Below, one piece after another: positions 22,788 to 33,773 of a stretch of DNA of 64,000 nucleotides. The stretch comes from Muricea muricata. Its lineage: Eukaryota; Cnidaria; Anthozoa; Malacalcyonacea; Plexauridae. The notes beneath the pieces were generated by a model. It saw only the letters and a list, made by a program, of their open reading frames with translations. It was not told the origin of the DNA and did not search any database. How positions within the stretch are numbered: position 1 is the stretch's first letter; the number at the start of each line of letters is the position of its first letter. Both the position numbers and the translations under genes were made by a program. Where the stretch lies: assembly GCA_963855995.1 (NCBI GenBank), contig OY979717.1:36599497-36663496 (forward strand), in the 5' to 3' direction.

Positions 22788-23415
22788 ATGTTTTCATGTA
22801 TATTTTTTATTTCCGCTGGGATTGTGTTCTTTCAACTGAAATTTATATTAACGAATGCTCAAAGGTGTTCAGGTGAGTGAATTTGTATATATTTTACGTA
22901 AATAAGGTTCCAATCGTCCATTCGAGCTTAAATGCTCGGGATAGTCGAGATGTTTAATGCTAATATTTTTATGTCTTATTTGGTATGAGTAGAAAATTAG
23001 TTGTAATATTTCCAATGAATACACTGTAAATGTTTCAAGATTAAATTTAGTGCCGGTGATTAGTTATTTCTTGATTTGGCTGTATTTCAGTATTGTGTAC
23101 TCGTCAACATTGTGAGTGACTTAACTGGACAATCTGAATCTGCATAGTACATAATCAATTTTGAAGATGTGTTTTCAAAACATGAAACTAATATGTGGGT
23201 AGTAGCTTGATATTTTAGGGAGTATTTATGTTTATTATGTTCATTGCAGACCTTAAGAACAATCTATTTTCACAATGTCTAAATGGTTCCTTAACATTTG
23301 TGGTCATTACATCATGTAAAAGTCGTTTTCTGTCCTCAAAAAAGCTAGTCTTACCGCCATGTGAAGACATGTTGCATTTTAAGCAGCAAATAATAGTATA
23401 TAACCTTTCTGGAAG
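22788..23415 (+). CDS. possible secreted protein, two exons
   Basis: Exon 1 (22788-22872) encodes MFSCIFFISAGIVFF..., a typical signal peptide (hydrophobic core, then TNAQRCS), ending TTCAG|GTGAGT. Exon 2 (23250-23415) follows an acceptor TGTTCATTGCAG and continues in frame: DLKNNLFSQCLNGSLTFVV, then SCKSRFLSSKK, LPPCEDMLHF, ending GGAAG|GTAATT in phase 2. It has four cysteines in exon 2 and NGS as a possible glycosylation site. No third exon found. It lies inside a TIR element and may be captured host sequence. No family recognised. Confidence 0.4.
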
Positions 23416-23746
23416 GTAATTTTTATTGTATATTCAATATTATTCTCATATTTTAAACCTGGTTTTCGAGCTCAATGATGTTACTGGTGACACTGTTGCT
23501 GAAATAATATGATAAAAAATAATGTTGAAGTCACCTAATATACATTACCTGTATTATGAAAAATGGCAGCATTTGCCAAGATATGAAAATGAGGCTGTAT
23601 AATTAAAATTACTATCTGTAAAGGTGTATTGTAAGCATTGATCAAATAGAAACAATAGACTAATATATATAGTATCTGTTGTCAGTCACCATCAACATTT
23701 CATCCTCTTTTGAGCTGCTATGGCTGTGCACATGTGATACATTCTT

Positions 23747-24132
23747 CTAGTGTAAGGTATTACTCATTCTCTGAACAATCTGCTGTAGACCAGCTGCTAC
23801 CTTTGATGCACGTGTCATTGCTTTTGGTGTTTTATTTGGCCCCATTTTTCTTACAACCTTACTTACCCTATTGCATATTTCTTGGGCCATGTCACATGTG
23901 ATATTTTTCCCAAGACCTCCGTGCCAATTGATAAATCTCCCCCATGTTAATCTATGTGCCATTTCTTCAGAAGCAAGAGCTTCTATTTGAGCAATAGCCA
24001 TGAACATTTCAACAAAATAATTGTTTAATTTGCCTGATTTGAAATACAACAACAGTCTCTTTTTGTTTATGTTGCTCCTCACACCATCTCCTTCTTTGCA
24101 TGTGTCTATTAATATGTATCATGGCTGGCTAG
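23747..24132 (-). pseudogene. DUF6589-domain protein fragment
   Basis: The exon follows an acceptor TTGTTACTTCTAG at 24132. Two codons in there is an in-frame TGA, then LIDTCKEGDGVR, LLLYFKSGKLNNYFVEMF, LTWGRFINWHGGLGKNI, NRVSKVVRKMGPNKTPKAM. The spaced pattern CxEGDG..., NYxxE, LxWxRFxNxHGxxGxNI, DxxxExxNR, GxNKTxKA is what I know of DUF6589, a domain frequent in multicopy cnidarian and fungal genes. Its biochemical role is unproven; a transposase-like role is inferred from repeats around it. Only the C-terminal part is present here. Confidence 0.65.
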
Positions 24133-26069
24133 AAGTAACAAGTGTTTTCAAAAGGCCTATTGCAACAATACATGTAAAAGGTGGAGCCTCAGGCTTTCCT
24201 ACTTATTTGTGCCCATATTTTCCAGCATGAGTAATATAGTATTGTTTGAAAAACCTGTTATAAGTAATCTTAGAAATATATTAAAAGAGAAAATGTGACA
24301 GTTTAATACAACCTTATAGTTAAACAAAAACAAGTCATCAAATTAAATCGATACTAGTTATACATGATAAATATGTAATATCATATATCAGTAATTTGTA
24401 AATACTATTAACTTTTTAACATTTGCCTTGTTTCTTAGTTATTTGGTTTTCGACTCACCCTAAAAAGATACAGGCCAAATGACAATTTCACAACAGCCAT
24501 TGCCATTTTTTAATGTTTTTACATACACAGCATTTCACAACAGCCATTGCAATTTTTTAATGTTTTTAAAAGCTAGGGTATTCAATATTAAATTTGTACA
24601 GTTATGGCCATCAATCAGAACAATTCAACGTGATTGTCTCTAATACAGAACAACAAAAATATGTTTGGTTTAAACAATATTAATTCTAAAAAGGCAATTT
24701 TCCCAAAAGCCATAGGCTTATCTAGGGAAATCTTGCCTTGAACTTTAAATTGTACAAAGTGAATAAAATAATGACTAACTTATATGACACAAACAAAACA
24801 GGACCGAAGACGAGGGTGGCAGCAGAATGAAATTGAAGGGTAAAGGAGCACCACACAAGATTATTAGGACATCGTGCAGACAGATCACACAAAAATTCCA
24901 CACATTTATTTTGATAATAACAAAAACGCTTTGAGTTGATAATATATTAATTCTGCACAAGTGAAAATAATTTTATGTTTATTGATAAAGAAACATCAGG
25001 ATGACGATATAAAAACCAGTGTAAACGCGTCAAAGGTGGCGAGTTTAACCATGAAGTACCAAGCAAGTGTTCAGCAACAGCAAACAATACACGACGTTCA
25101 GCAGCAAATCCATTGACATTCACGTTTATGGGCAAAGCCGCCAATGCACTCACAATTCGCAAAGATCAATGTTTATACACGCCAACTATGCCTGAATTCA
25201 ACGCTGTATATTCGGCTGTGGTTTCACTGTTACGTTTTTTCGCTTCCAAAATGTTTGCAGATTAAGATTCCATTTGATTATTATCTGTCTCTAGACTGTG
25301 TCACTGTCTGTATCGTTTTATCAAATTTCCTTGTTTTTTAATTTGAAGGAATATAGCTTTTATATCTCCATCGCAGCTGCCTACGCAAATGAAGCTCGAA
25401 ATTTTTTTACCATCCCGAAATTCCATTTTATAATCTATTATAAGAAAACTCGCAGATAGTCCTTTCAAATTGCTCATTTGTCACTTCGCTCCTTTCCGTC
25501 GCCATGTTTGTTAAATTGAACTAAGCCGAACCCCCTGATTACGAAACTGAAATATTACGCAATGTCCAGAATTTGTGGAGTCACGTGACCAGATTTTACC
25601 AGGGCCTTCTCTCGCGCAGCTTCTGTACCAAAAGGCCCTGGGTTCGAGGTTGTGAATACGTCTGAATATGAGTAGTATTCTAATTAATATTCGTACGTAT
25701 TCGCATTAGAATATCGCGTTTTTCATGCAGTGTTCAATCTAGTGGTAGAATGCCCACAATATGGGTCACAAGCGCAAGTACGTACGTCATCCTACGCCTC
25801 AAGAAAATCATTAGCAACGGCGACTAGTAGTTTAAAGTGCACATTCAGGACATTTTATATAGGAAATGTAAGTTTTATTCCTAGAGGAAAAAACAATATT
25901 TGTGGTAATTTTTGCTATTTAATTTGCCAGCACCGACATCATTTTAAGTTAATGCAAATGAGTTTTCCATTGTTCCATGCTTCAAAATGACTCCAGTTCC
26001 TCTCAATTAAACAACCAAAAAAGATGAAGATGAAGGTTTTGTCTGAAGGCTTTAATGCACTTCGTCTCA

Positions 26070-26745
26070 AGAGCAAGTGTCTGTAAATCTCACGGGGCTG
26101 GTGCAAAATGTGAAAAATTTAAATCTTGGTCAGTTTGCAGTTATATGTGAGTTATGTCTCATTATATGATTTTTATCTCGTCCACTTTTTTTTACTTTCT
26201 AGCAAAACAGTATTTCTGATTGGGGGGGGGGGGGGGGTATCAAAACGGGTTTTTCCAATTCAATGTCACAGTATACAATGAGCAAACTTATACAGAAATC
26301 AGAGGAACTATGTCAATAAAAATACATTTTTGAAGAGAAGACTTGACAGTAAACAGATTCTGCGAGTTTTATCAATATATCTTGCAGTCTTAATATTTTT
26401 TGAGATTTTTGACTATTAGCCATTTTTCGGCTATTTGTCATACGCATATATTGCCTAAAATTAAAGTCAAAAATCACTAAATGCATATGACTACATCTTC
26501 CAAACCAATGTTCAGGTGAAAAAGAATTGTTTTTACTTGCCCAATGTGGAATAAAATTTTTGGGCTATTTAAACGGAAGAATTATATAAGACCTCGAATG
26601 TGTGACACTTGGGTAAAAATAGCCGCAAATTATATATAGCGCATAATACAAAGGTCAAACGAGGTAAACATTGAACATGACTCGACAAAATGCAGATATT
26701 AGCATCAAGTGCACTAATTTCCTGTGACCCCTAGAACGTCTAAAT
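26070..26745 (-). repeat. dispersed repeat, copy 1 of an inverted pair
   Basis: This block matches 45570-46205 in reverse complement over its whole length (for example CGATTTAGAYGTTCTAGGGG at one edge and the GAGATAAAAATCATA segment). Copies have diverged with indels, and this one has a G-run at 26222-26237. Type unknown, no termini recognised. Confidence 0.65.
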
Positions 26746-27058
26746 CGAGTGTAGTGTGCATCTGTCTCTGTATAGTACAACAGCTTTAAATTTTATAACT
26801 TATATAGCGGGACACATCAAGCCCTGGTTTAAACGTCGAATGCTTTGTAATTCCAATAAAAGTTGACTAAACTGTTGCGATTTGACAGAAGTTAATAGTT
26901 TTCCACCATATTCACTTTAGCCTGAAATTCTCGCGAATGCGGACTATTTTATATACGAAGAAAAAACAATAAAACATTAAGGTTCGGTCACAAGTTATAA
27001 ATAGTAACGACGCTAGCTGAACAGAGTTATAATTATTGCACAATAAAGCAGCATATAC

Positions 27059-27282
27059 ATGCATGCATGCATGTATTATAACATGATGGCTTCACTGTGT
27101 TGTGCATATGACACAATATGCAAAACTTGTCCGTGGATCGTGTGGAGCCAGTGCTCCAAATCCGTCGGAGGTTACGTCCAGAACTGCTGGAGAGTGCTGC
27201 AAGGGCGTGAAAGGTCATTTGAGGTCTGTCAATTGTACTGATGCAAGTCTCAATTTAGAATCAGAACTTTTCTTGGCGAGAC
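27059..27282 (+). pseudogene. possible thrombospondin type 1-like exon remnant
   Basis: Reads CPWIVWSQCSKSVGGYVQN then RVLQGRERSFEVC. W..WSxCS..xGG is the TSP1 signature, but the expected CGG cysteine is missing and TGA follows soon. The block ends, in another frame, at a donor GACAG|GTGAGT. Weak call. Confidence 0.2.
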
Positions 27283-27597
27283 AGGTGAGTGATGACGCAT
27301 TCTTCAATAATGATAAAAGACCGGTTGGCAACCATGGGCTAGAAAGCAGCCAGGCCTGGCAGTGTATACAACCGAGCTGGGCTAGCCTGCCTTATAAAAC
27401 AGGCTATATACAAGACACAACGTAATTTGCATGCATGTTTATAATACCGGAGCAGATAACATATTTTTATAGTAGCAATCGAAGTCAGTCAAAGTTCTCA
27501 TGAGCCCTTCCATGTTTGAAACGATGAAAAGACCCTAAATGGTCAAAAACGTGCAGCTAGTTTTGCTTCATACGGCACAATAATTTGGCCCGGTGTC

Positions 27598-27720
27598 ACG
27601 GTCTCAGCAATCCCCCAGTCTGAGTTATCCCCTTTGATCGTCTGCGCATGCGCGTACACAGCGGACCGCTGAGCACGTAGCTAGCTGGTCTCAACGCTCC
27701 CCCAGTCTGAGTTATCCCCT
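27598..27720. repeat. direct repeat pair, about 28 bp
   Basis: CCCCCAGTCTGAGTTATCCC occurs at about 27612 and 27701 with similar preceding GTCTCA words, just outside the left TIR of the 27755-32553 element. Confidence 0.6.
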
Positions 27721-27754
27721 GGTTATCCGTGTGGTTTTTGCGTGGTTGTATTTG

Positions 27755-28085
27755 CAACAAGGGCCGATTTCGTTTTGAGCCAATCAGAGCGTTGGTTCAC
27801 ATTTTCGCTCTCGACCAATCAGAATGCGCAAAACGCCAAAACGTAAACAAAAGGAGTGAGAAAATAACATCGTATTCTAGGGCTTCGGTACCATTCGATA
27901 ATTATTTTTACGATTCAAGACCAACAGATTCGAATAAAGCATGCTTTTTTCGTCCGCATTTTTAAATGTCCGATTATAACACGAAATATCGATGTTTGAA
28001 TAACCGTGTTTCGGCAGCCGTACAATGGCCTCTATATCAACGAACCTAACTGAAAATGCTTTGAAAGATTTGCAATTTTACCACA
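27755..28085. repeat. left TIR, with decayed outward frame
   Basis: On the minus strand it repeats the end of the plus-strand frame found in the right TIR: RFVDIEAIVRLPKHGYSNI to NNYRMVPKP, then stop. Two indels relative to the right arm (9 bp and 12 bp) both keep frame, but an upstream TAA closes it. Confidence 0.75.
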
Positions 28086-28284
28086 AGAGTGCGGCATTCA
28101 ACTATCCCGAGTCCCACAACAATATACTTACCCAAATTTGCTTGTCGGAAGTTCGTCATCACTCTAAATATTGTCATTTCCGGTAAGCGCTGTTGTTTGC
28201 AGAAGAATGCGATGATACGAGCTGTACTGTTTGGAGTGTTTATATTATAAATCTACGAGGAGGAATTAGAATTTTTCAAAGAAT

Positions 28285-28642
28285 TTATTGGTGTGGGGCG
28301 TCAGGCATTTTCCAAAGGCTAATTCGTTCCAATAACGTCGTAATTCTGTCGTTGGCATCGTTGTTTTCTGGCTGGTCCTCGCACATATCATCATCATCGC
28401 TTTGATCGTCGTCACTCGTGTCTTCGTCTTGATCGTGATCGCGTGGAGTGCTGTCAGTGTTAGAGGAAACAGCCTCGTTTGCTGTGTGGCCAAGAGTTTC
28501 GAGCTTCGTGTGCAATGTGGATTCACAAATGCGACAAACACTCAGATCAGGCAGGGTGCACTCGATGTGGAAAGAATGTCCACAACCGCGGAAAACCTTC
28601 CAAAGGGGACTTTTCTTGTCGCAGTCGGGCAAATCGCATTTT
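28285..28642 (-). pseudogene. RING-H2-like exon (C-terminal exon of the above)
   Basis: Opens after acceptor CCATCATAG, giving in-frame KCDLPDCDKKSPL, FRGCGHSFHIEC, SVCRICESTL: C-x4-C ... C-x-H-x2-H-x2-C ... C-x2-C, a RING-H2-type zinc site. An acidic tail follows (EDTSDDDQSDDDDMCED) and the frame ends PDAPHQ. This exon itself is intact. Confidence 0.65.
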
Positions 28643-31140
28643 CTATGATGGAAAAACTTTCCAGTAAGTAACTTAGTTGCGTCGATTAAATTCTAGATTA
28701 TTTGGATGGGTAAACTTTCTTTACGTTTTTTGCCAGGCAAAAATACATAGGAGAGTTCCGAGAGTATAGCCTATTGTTGTCTACGAACGTGGAGTGAGAA
28801 AAATCACTCATCCATATTTGTCTGCCAGAAAACGTAAACAATCTTCACGCTTCTGTTTGTTTTGATTCATCGCAGAAATTGACTGGCCTTTTAGTTCTGC
28901 ACTAATGTTTATGGACTAATATTCCAAAATTATACCCTGTTATATTTATACTTAACTAAGCAAGTGCATGAATAATTTAGATCAGCAAATTTTAGTAGAT
29001 CAAACATTTATATGGCTTTGTATTTGAGTGAATGTTCACTTCCAAATTTGGTATAGGAATGGCCTCCCCCTGCTTATTTGTTTGCTGTTTTATATTTACC
29101 TGGTTGGACTTGGTGCTTGTTCCACTGATGTGTATCCAAGTGGAAGTACTTTATTGGTTACAACCCTATCACCAAACAAACTGGGTAATTTCCATTTGGT
29201 TAAATGTTTCGGGTGTCGTGGTACTCTAGGTTGTAAGGTTGCCATATTGGGGTGGTTGTTTAGGGACTCGAACTTAGTGGTGAGAAATTCAGCTGCCTTA
29301 GACTTCAGCATGTTAATTTTCTTGCTGCTAAAATTGAATTTTTTAGGTGGTACGAAAGTGGACCTGAATGACTCCATCTCATGTTTACATTCATCGATTT
29401 CCTTTGCTTTAAATGAGATTATGTCTGCGGTGTCGTACTCTTTAGTCCTGGCTCTTAGTACCGAGTGAAAATTCTCAACCGGATATTCATCAAATGCAAC
29501 AATGTATTGGCGAACAGTTTCAAACATGGCTGGGGTGTTTTCTTGCCAATGAAGGAATGTGGAAAGGGTTACAAGCAACGCTTTATCGTAGTGACGTCTG
29601 CAGAACACCATGAACATGACCCAACAGTGAAGTAGGGACTGACAGTAGAGTTGATAGTCATTGCACTTGAACACAATGGAGTAAATGCTCAAGACCAGTG
29701 GGACAGTTGTCGACAAGATTTACAAGAGTGAGAAACTCCACATCCTTGCACTTACCAAAGACCGATAGTATCATGTCTCGAACAAGTGTCCACCCTCCAT
29801 AGATGACCTCTAGCAACAGGGATATCCTCCATGGCTTTGGTTTTTTTGCCAGCTTAGCCTTCTTCCCAAAGAGAGCTGCATAGAGATCAGCAAAAATTGG
29901 ATGAAACATCAGCAAAACACACTCTCGAGCATTCAGTGAAATGTGTAAAGGACCGATGAGAGGAATTATATTCTTCAGAACTGCAGGTAGGGAAGGAGAA
30001 TAAATCTCTAGCGCACCAGAAAGAATTTTTTTAACTGCAGTAAGGACATTTTCGCTAGATTTCAGTGGTAGTTCAATGCTATCAACAAGCTTGGTATTGT
30101 CCATGCTCCTCATTGGCTGGATTTCCGTTTGTTGGTAATCATGGATTAGTAAGCGCTGTCTCTCAGCTTCGGGGTCGAAGTATTTAGCTACTATCCAGTC
30201 AGGCATACTTTCGGCATATGTTTTTAAAACATGGTGAACGTTGTCTGAAGTGAAGACTTTAAGGCGATTGATTTCGACAGGATGTACTGGCAACAAGTTG
30301 ATTTCACTCTTTGGCACTGCTTTGATGTTGGGGAATACTTTCAACAACGTTGTCATGAGGACTGCTTGGGTTTGTGTCTTGGTCTCGGGTCGATGCTTTG
30401 TATGGATATTATGATAATCATCAATGCAGAATATCATGAACTGGTTGTTCTCAATTGCTGATTTTATGAAGCTCACTACATGATTTGAATGAGATAGTGA
30501 GGATAATTTTGCTTGGGCTTTGACAGTGTGAGGGTGCGCGGCGATGCCAAGATTTCTTAAGGATTGCAGTCCTTGTTCACTAATACCAAACTGCTGTAAA
30601 GTTCGTGACAAAGCCACTTGGAAAGAATTGGATCTTTGGGATTGGGAATACACCATAATGTAGATGACAACCATTGTGCGAACTTGACTCAGATGTTTGC
30701 GTTCATCAGACATTCAATCTGAACATATAGCATCTTTGATACAGTGGTAAAGATTTTCTGCACCAACATTTTTGCATATTCTCTCAAAGGCAATCGGATC
30801 CATTTCTGGCTCTCACTCATTTGACTGTTGATTGTTTCAGGTTCATTCTGATGATCAGTTGACTGGCACGAGTTGTCCAAAATAGTTGACTTCTGTGAAC
30901 TCTGGCTGGCTGTTGATGTGGCAGCTTCGCTTGGGCTTTGTTGTTGATCCTGATCAGGTGTTTCACAGGTGACAAAGTGTTCAGGGCATTCCAAATTATC
31001 AAGCTAAATACCATATGTATGCATTCAAGTATAAATTTGCTGAGAATATAAATAGAGTATCTAGGGAAAGATCTAATGGGGATACTGTTTTATGCTTTTT
31101 GGTAGTGAAAACAAAATTATATTTTTCCTCCTCTAAACAC

Positions 31141-31613
31141 AGCCTCGTCCCCCGGGCCCAACCGTTACCGTTGCGTGGGTATTGCGTGGGTATTGCGTGG
31201 AAAACACAGTCGGAAACGCGCGGTCGGGCCTGGCAGAAAATGCAGAAAAAAGTGTATGATTCAACGAAAAAGTGATAAGATAGTATTTTATTGAGAATTT
31301 CGTTTTCCAGTCGCGTGTGTTGGCCATACATGTGTTTGATAGATGGAGGAGATTACCGAAAGCCTTAAGAAATCTAATCTCGAAGCTGCTCTTCTTCGCT
31401 TATATCGTCGAGAGGAGTTTCTATTAAACTTGGCAGTGGCTGCTCCACACATTCCGCCATCTTGAATTCATTTTCTGCCAGGCGCTTTCGCTCCCTTCCC
31501 CCCTATTTTCTCCTCGCGTGTTTCCCGCGCGCATTCACGATATTAAATCGATATATACAATCCTATACACTTTTCCTGATTAGAAAATTAGAAAGCGCCT
31601 GGGAACGAGGCTA
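31141..31613. mobile_element. MITE, copy 2
   Basis: Same family as 1553-2013, flanked by its own 10-bp duplication CTCTAAACAC (31131-31140, 31614-31623). It differs from copy 1 mainly by an extra tandem GCGTGGGTATT and scattered substitutions. It sits in intron 1 of the transposase-like pseudogene. Confidence 0.9.
31374..31460 (-). CDS. 28-codon small ORF inside MITE copy 2
   Basis: Identical at protein level to the frame in MITE copy 1 (MAECVEQPLP...EEEQLRD), with two silent base differences. Function unknown. Confidence 0.35.
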   Translation of the reverse strand: MAECVEQPLPSLIETPLDDISEEEQLRD

Positions 31614-32067
31614 CTCTAAACACTTTTAGATCTAACAACATAGTAGGTTAGATTTAGTGGGTAGGTATTCTCACCTGACTTTGTATTTTCTTTTCCAAGC
31701 CATCAGCATCGTTTTTTGGAAGAAATTTTGTGAATTTCCGTTTACTTAAACACGTTTTAAGGCAAGTGGTACAAAGATTATCGATCTTATAGCGGCACTT
31801 ATCTAATTCCGCCTCGATGTATTTTTCGAAAGCGTACGCGACTGCCAAAAAATCATGGCGTTTAAGGTTAATAACCTTTTCACCGTCACGTTTTGCCCAA
31901 ACCTAGTGAAGAGGATTGTTGCACGATCGTTGAAATCTAGGCATTTTGCCGCTTTTGCTGTTTTTATGTTGAAGGATAGTGCTCTTTTTTCGTTTCGCTA
32001 TTATTCCCGCCTTTTTCAAGTTTAAGAAAGCCTTGCAGTTGCCAAACTGTCAATAATTGTATCAATC

Positions 32068-32430
32068 GTGTTCGAACCATTACGGACAAAAAAGAACGTG
32101 AAAATAAAGTGCTCCGTACAAGTTTTATTTGGCATAATACAACAAGAACCAACTTACAAAAACATCTACGGCTTGTTCTTCGATAACATAGCACTTGAGT
32201 CGTGGAAAAACTACAAATCTTTTAAAGAATTAGATGCATTTTTAGTTAGGTTCGTTGATATAGAGGCCATTTTACGGCTGCCGAAACACGGTTATTCAAA
32301 CATCGATAATTCGTGTTATAATTGGAAATTTAAAAATGCGGACGAGGAAAGTGGAGAAAAAAGCATGCTTTATTCGGATCTGTTGGTCTTGAATCGTAAA
32401 AATAATTATCGAATGGTACCGAAGCCCTAA
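32068..32430 (+). CDS. 120-aa frame ending in the right TIR
   Basis: Reads GIIQQEPTYKNIYGLFFD, LESWKNYKSFKELDAFL, RFVDIEAILRLPKHGYSNI, ending NNYRMVPKP. The last 60 codons lie in the TIR and are mirrored in the left TIR. It is divergent from the transposase-like gene. No domain recognised; whether it is expressed is unknown. Confidence 0.3.
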   Translation: MFEPLRTKKNVKIKCSVQVLFGIIQQEPTYKNIYGLFFDNIALESWKNYKSFKELDAFLVRFVDIEAILRLPKHGYSNIDNSCYNWKFKNADEESGEKSMLYSDLLVLNRKNNYRMVPKP

Positions 32431-32689
32431 GAATACGATGTTATTTTCTCACTCCTTTTGTTTACGTTTTGGCGTTTTGCGCATTCTGATTGGCGAGAGC
32501 GAAAATGTAAACCAACGCTCTGATTGGCTCAAAACGAAATCTGCCCTTGTTTGTATTTGCTCTGCGTCTTTCTTATTTACAAAAAAAAGCACTTCAAACG
32601 TTTTCTAATAAAAGCATATCATTGTTACCTTGTTAGATATGGTAAGACCATTACTAGATATCGTATTATTGCTTTATAAATATGATTTA

Positions 32690-33576
32690 ATACTTTTGTA
32701 TATTGTTCACAAAGAAACCAACTTGAAGAGGCAAGTCTAGTTTGATCTTTTTCTTGCTGCTTTGCACTTCGTATGTGTTGTCGTCAATAGGGTTTAGTTC
32801 GCGGAAGAATGGAGAGTTGATTAAGCTCGGTACTTCGTCGTCGTCGCAGAATTTAACTTGTCGATGTCGTTCTTTGTTAGTAATGGTTTTACCATGTGAT
32901 GAATTGCCAACGAGTTTCATTGTGTCCGCAATAATGGCTTTGGAAGGGTCGGCGTCCCCAGCGCGGTGGGCATCGGACACATCATCACCGAATGGTTTGA
33001 AACATGGTTTAGGAGTGTACTCTATCACTTGATAGACACGCGTTACCTCTAAACCATGTTCCAAATACCACTTTAAGAGAGGGGTAGCCAACAGAATTTT
33101 TTCACCCCTCATACTGCCGATTAGACTTCGTCTTGGTCGATGCATAATGTCGTTTTCTTCAGCGTACGCTTTCATAAATTCACCAATATCGTCTCGAGCT
33201 ATGTCAATGTTTTTAAATATCGGGCACATTTCAGAAAAATGTTCACGTAAATGTTCCGGAACGTGAATGTCACACTCGATGCAACCAAATAATGTTTCAT
33301 TTTTCACAGCGCCGAGAATAGTCTGAAGTGACATTGTTTTTACTTTATCCAAGGGTCTTCAAAGTCGAGTAGCAATGAACCGTTGTAATTCTTTGTTCGT
33401 CTTTTTCAGTTCCAGCCATTCGCATTCCCAACACTCGACGAGGTTGAAACCCTGCTTGTGGATATACGAGCTGTTTTTCTCGGTCTCTTCCAACAACTCT
33501 TTCACGGGTTTGTCCCGCGTCGTGTTGATTTGTTTGCCTTGGTTTAAGTGGCAATCATGTCCATGCCAATAACAAC
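32690..33576 (-). pseudogene. polymerase exon: nuclease-like insert and motif B
   Basis: Opens after CTCTTATTAG with GCYWHGHDCHLNQGKQ, an H/C-rich motif that completes FHG from the previous exon. GFNLVECWECEWLEL follows, then TGA at 33359-33361 in an otherwise continuous frame (ATRL*RPLDKVK). Later come ECDIHVPEHLREHFSEMCP, PLLKWYLEHGL and KLVGNSSHGKT (the K-x3-N-S-x-Y-G motif, with H for Y). The end VGFFVNNIQKY departs from the family right after GFFV; TTT|GTGAAC could be a splice donor or a break. Confidence 0.7.
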
Positions 33577-33773
33577 CTAATAAGAGAAAACTGAAAATTA
33601 ACAATCTGCGACAAACATGTACTACACTATCTATTTAGATTGCTGGCGGTCCCATGGTATCGTTATATAATTAATTGAGGTGTCCACAAGTATTGTATCC
33701 CACGCGTATCCCACGCAAACGCATTAAATCACTCCCACGCAATACAGCTATTAATACTAAAACATGAGCTTAC

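Larger units (their letters stand above)
22582..25651. mobile_element. 3.07-kb TIR element with DUF6589 gene fragment, 11-bp target duplication
   Basis: TIRs of about 87 bp (22582-22668 and 25565-25651) begin AACCTCGAACCCAGGGCCTT and are over 90 percent identical by eye. The direct repeat GTGAATACGTC sits exactly outside both ends (22571-22581, 25652-25662), an 11-bp target duplication as in Mutator-like elements. Inside are a minus-strand DUF6589 fragment (23747-24132) and a plus-strand two-exon frame with a signal peptide (22788-23415), convergent with each other. The link between DUF6589 and mobility is inference. Confidence 0.85.
28285..31944 (-). pseudogene. transposase-like protein with C-terminal RING finger, three exons
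   Basis: Exon 1 (31944-31675): MPRFQRSCNNPLH, in-frame TAG (31903-31905), VWAKRDGEKVINLKRHDF, a CTTCLKTCL zinc-type motif, donor CAG|GTGAGA. Exon 2 (31013-29100) resumes in phase (LDNLECPEHFVTCE). It holds FQVALSRTLQQFGI, FCIDDYHNIHTKHRP (an Asp pair as in DDE-type cores), FTSDNVHHVLKTY and VENFHSVLRARTKEYDT (Glu). Frameshifts lie near 30715 and 29700. Donor CCAACCAG|GTAAAT joins in phase to the RING exon. The nuclease role is inferred from the Asp/Glu motifs and the element context. Dead copy: one stop and two frameshifts, plus a MITE in intron 1. Confidence 0.65.
27755..32553. mobile_element. 4.8-kb transposon with TIRs over 300 bp
   Basis: Inverted arms at 27755-28085 and about 32235-32553 are about 90 percent identical, starting CAACAAGGGC / CAAACAAGGGC. 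TATTTG flanks both ends (27749-27754, 32554-32559) as a likely 6-bp target duplication. The arms contain CCAAT boxes (GCCAATCAGAG, CCAATCAGAATGCGC), so they may be promoters. Inside are a leftward three-exon transposase-like/RING pseudogene and a 473-bp MITE in its first intron. I do not know the superfamily. Confidence 0.8.

Noticed and set aside
28121-28160. Additional minus-strand exon with GTAAGT donor near 28141
   Set aside because: It lies downstream of the RING exon stop and I could not join it to any frame.
28402-28671. Plus-strand frames over the RING exon
   Set aside because: Antisense shadows; the minus strand has the conserved cysteine/histidine pattern and splice sites.
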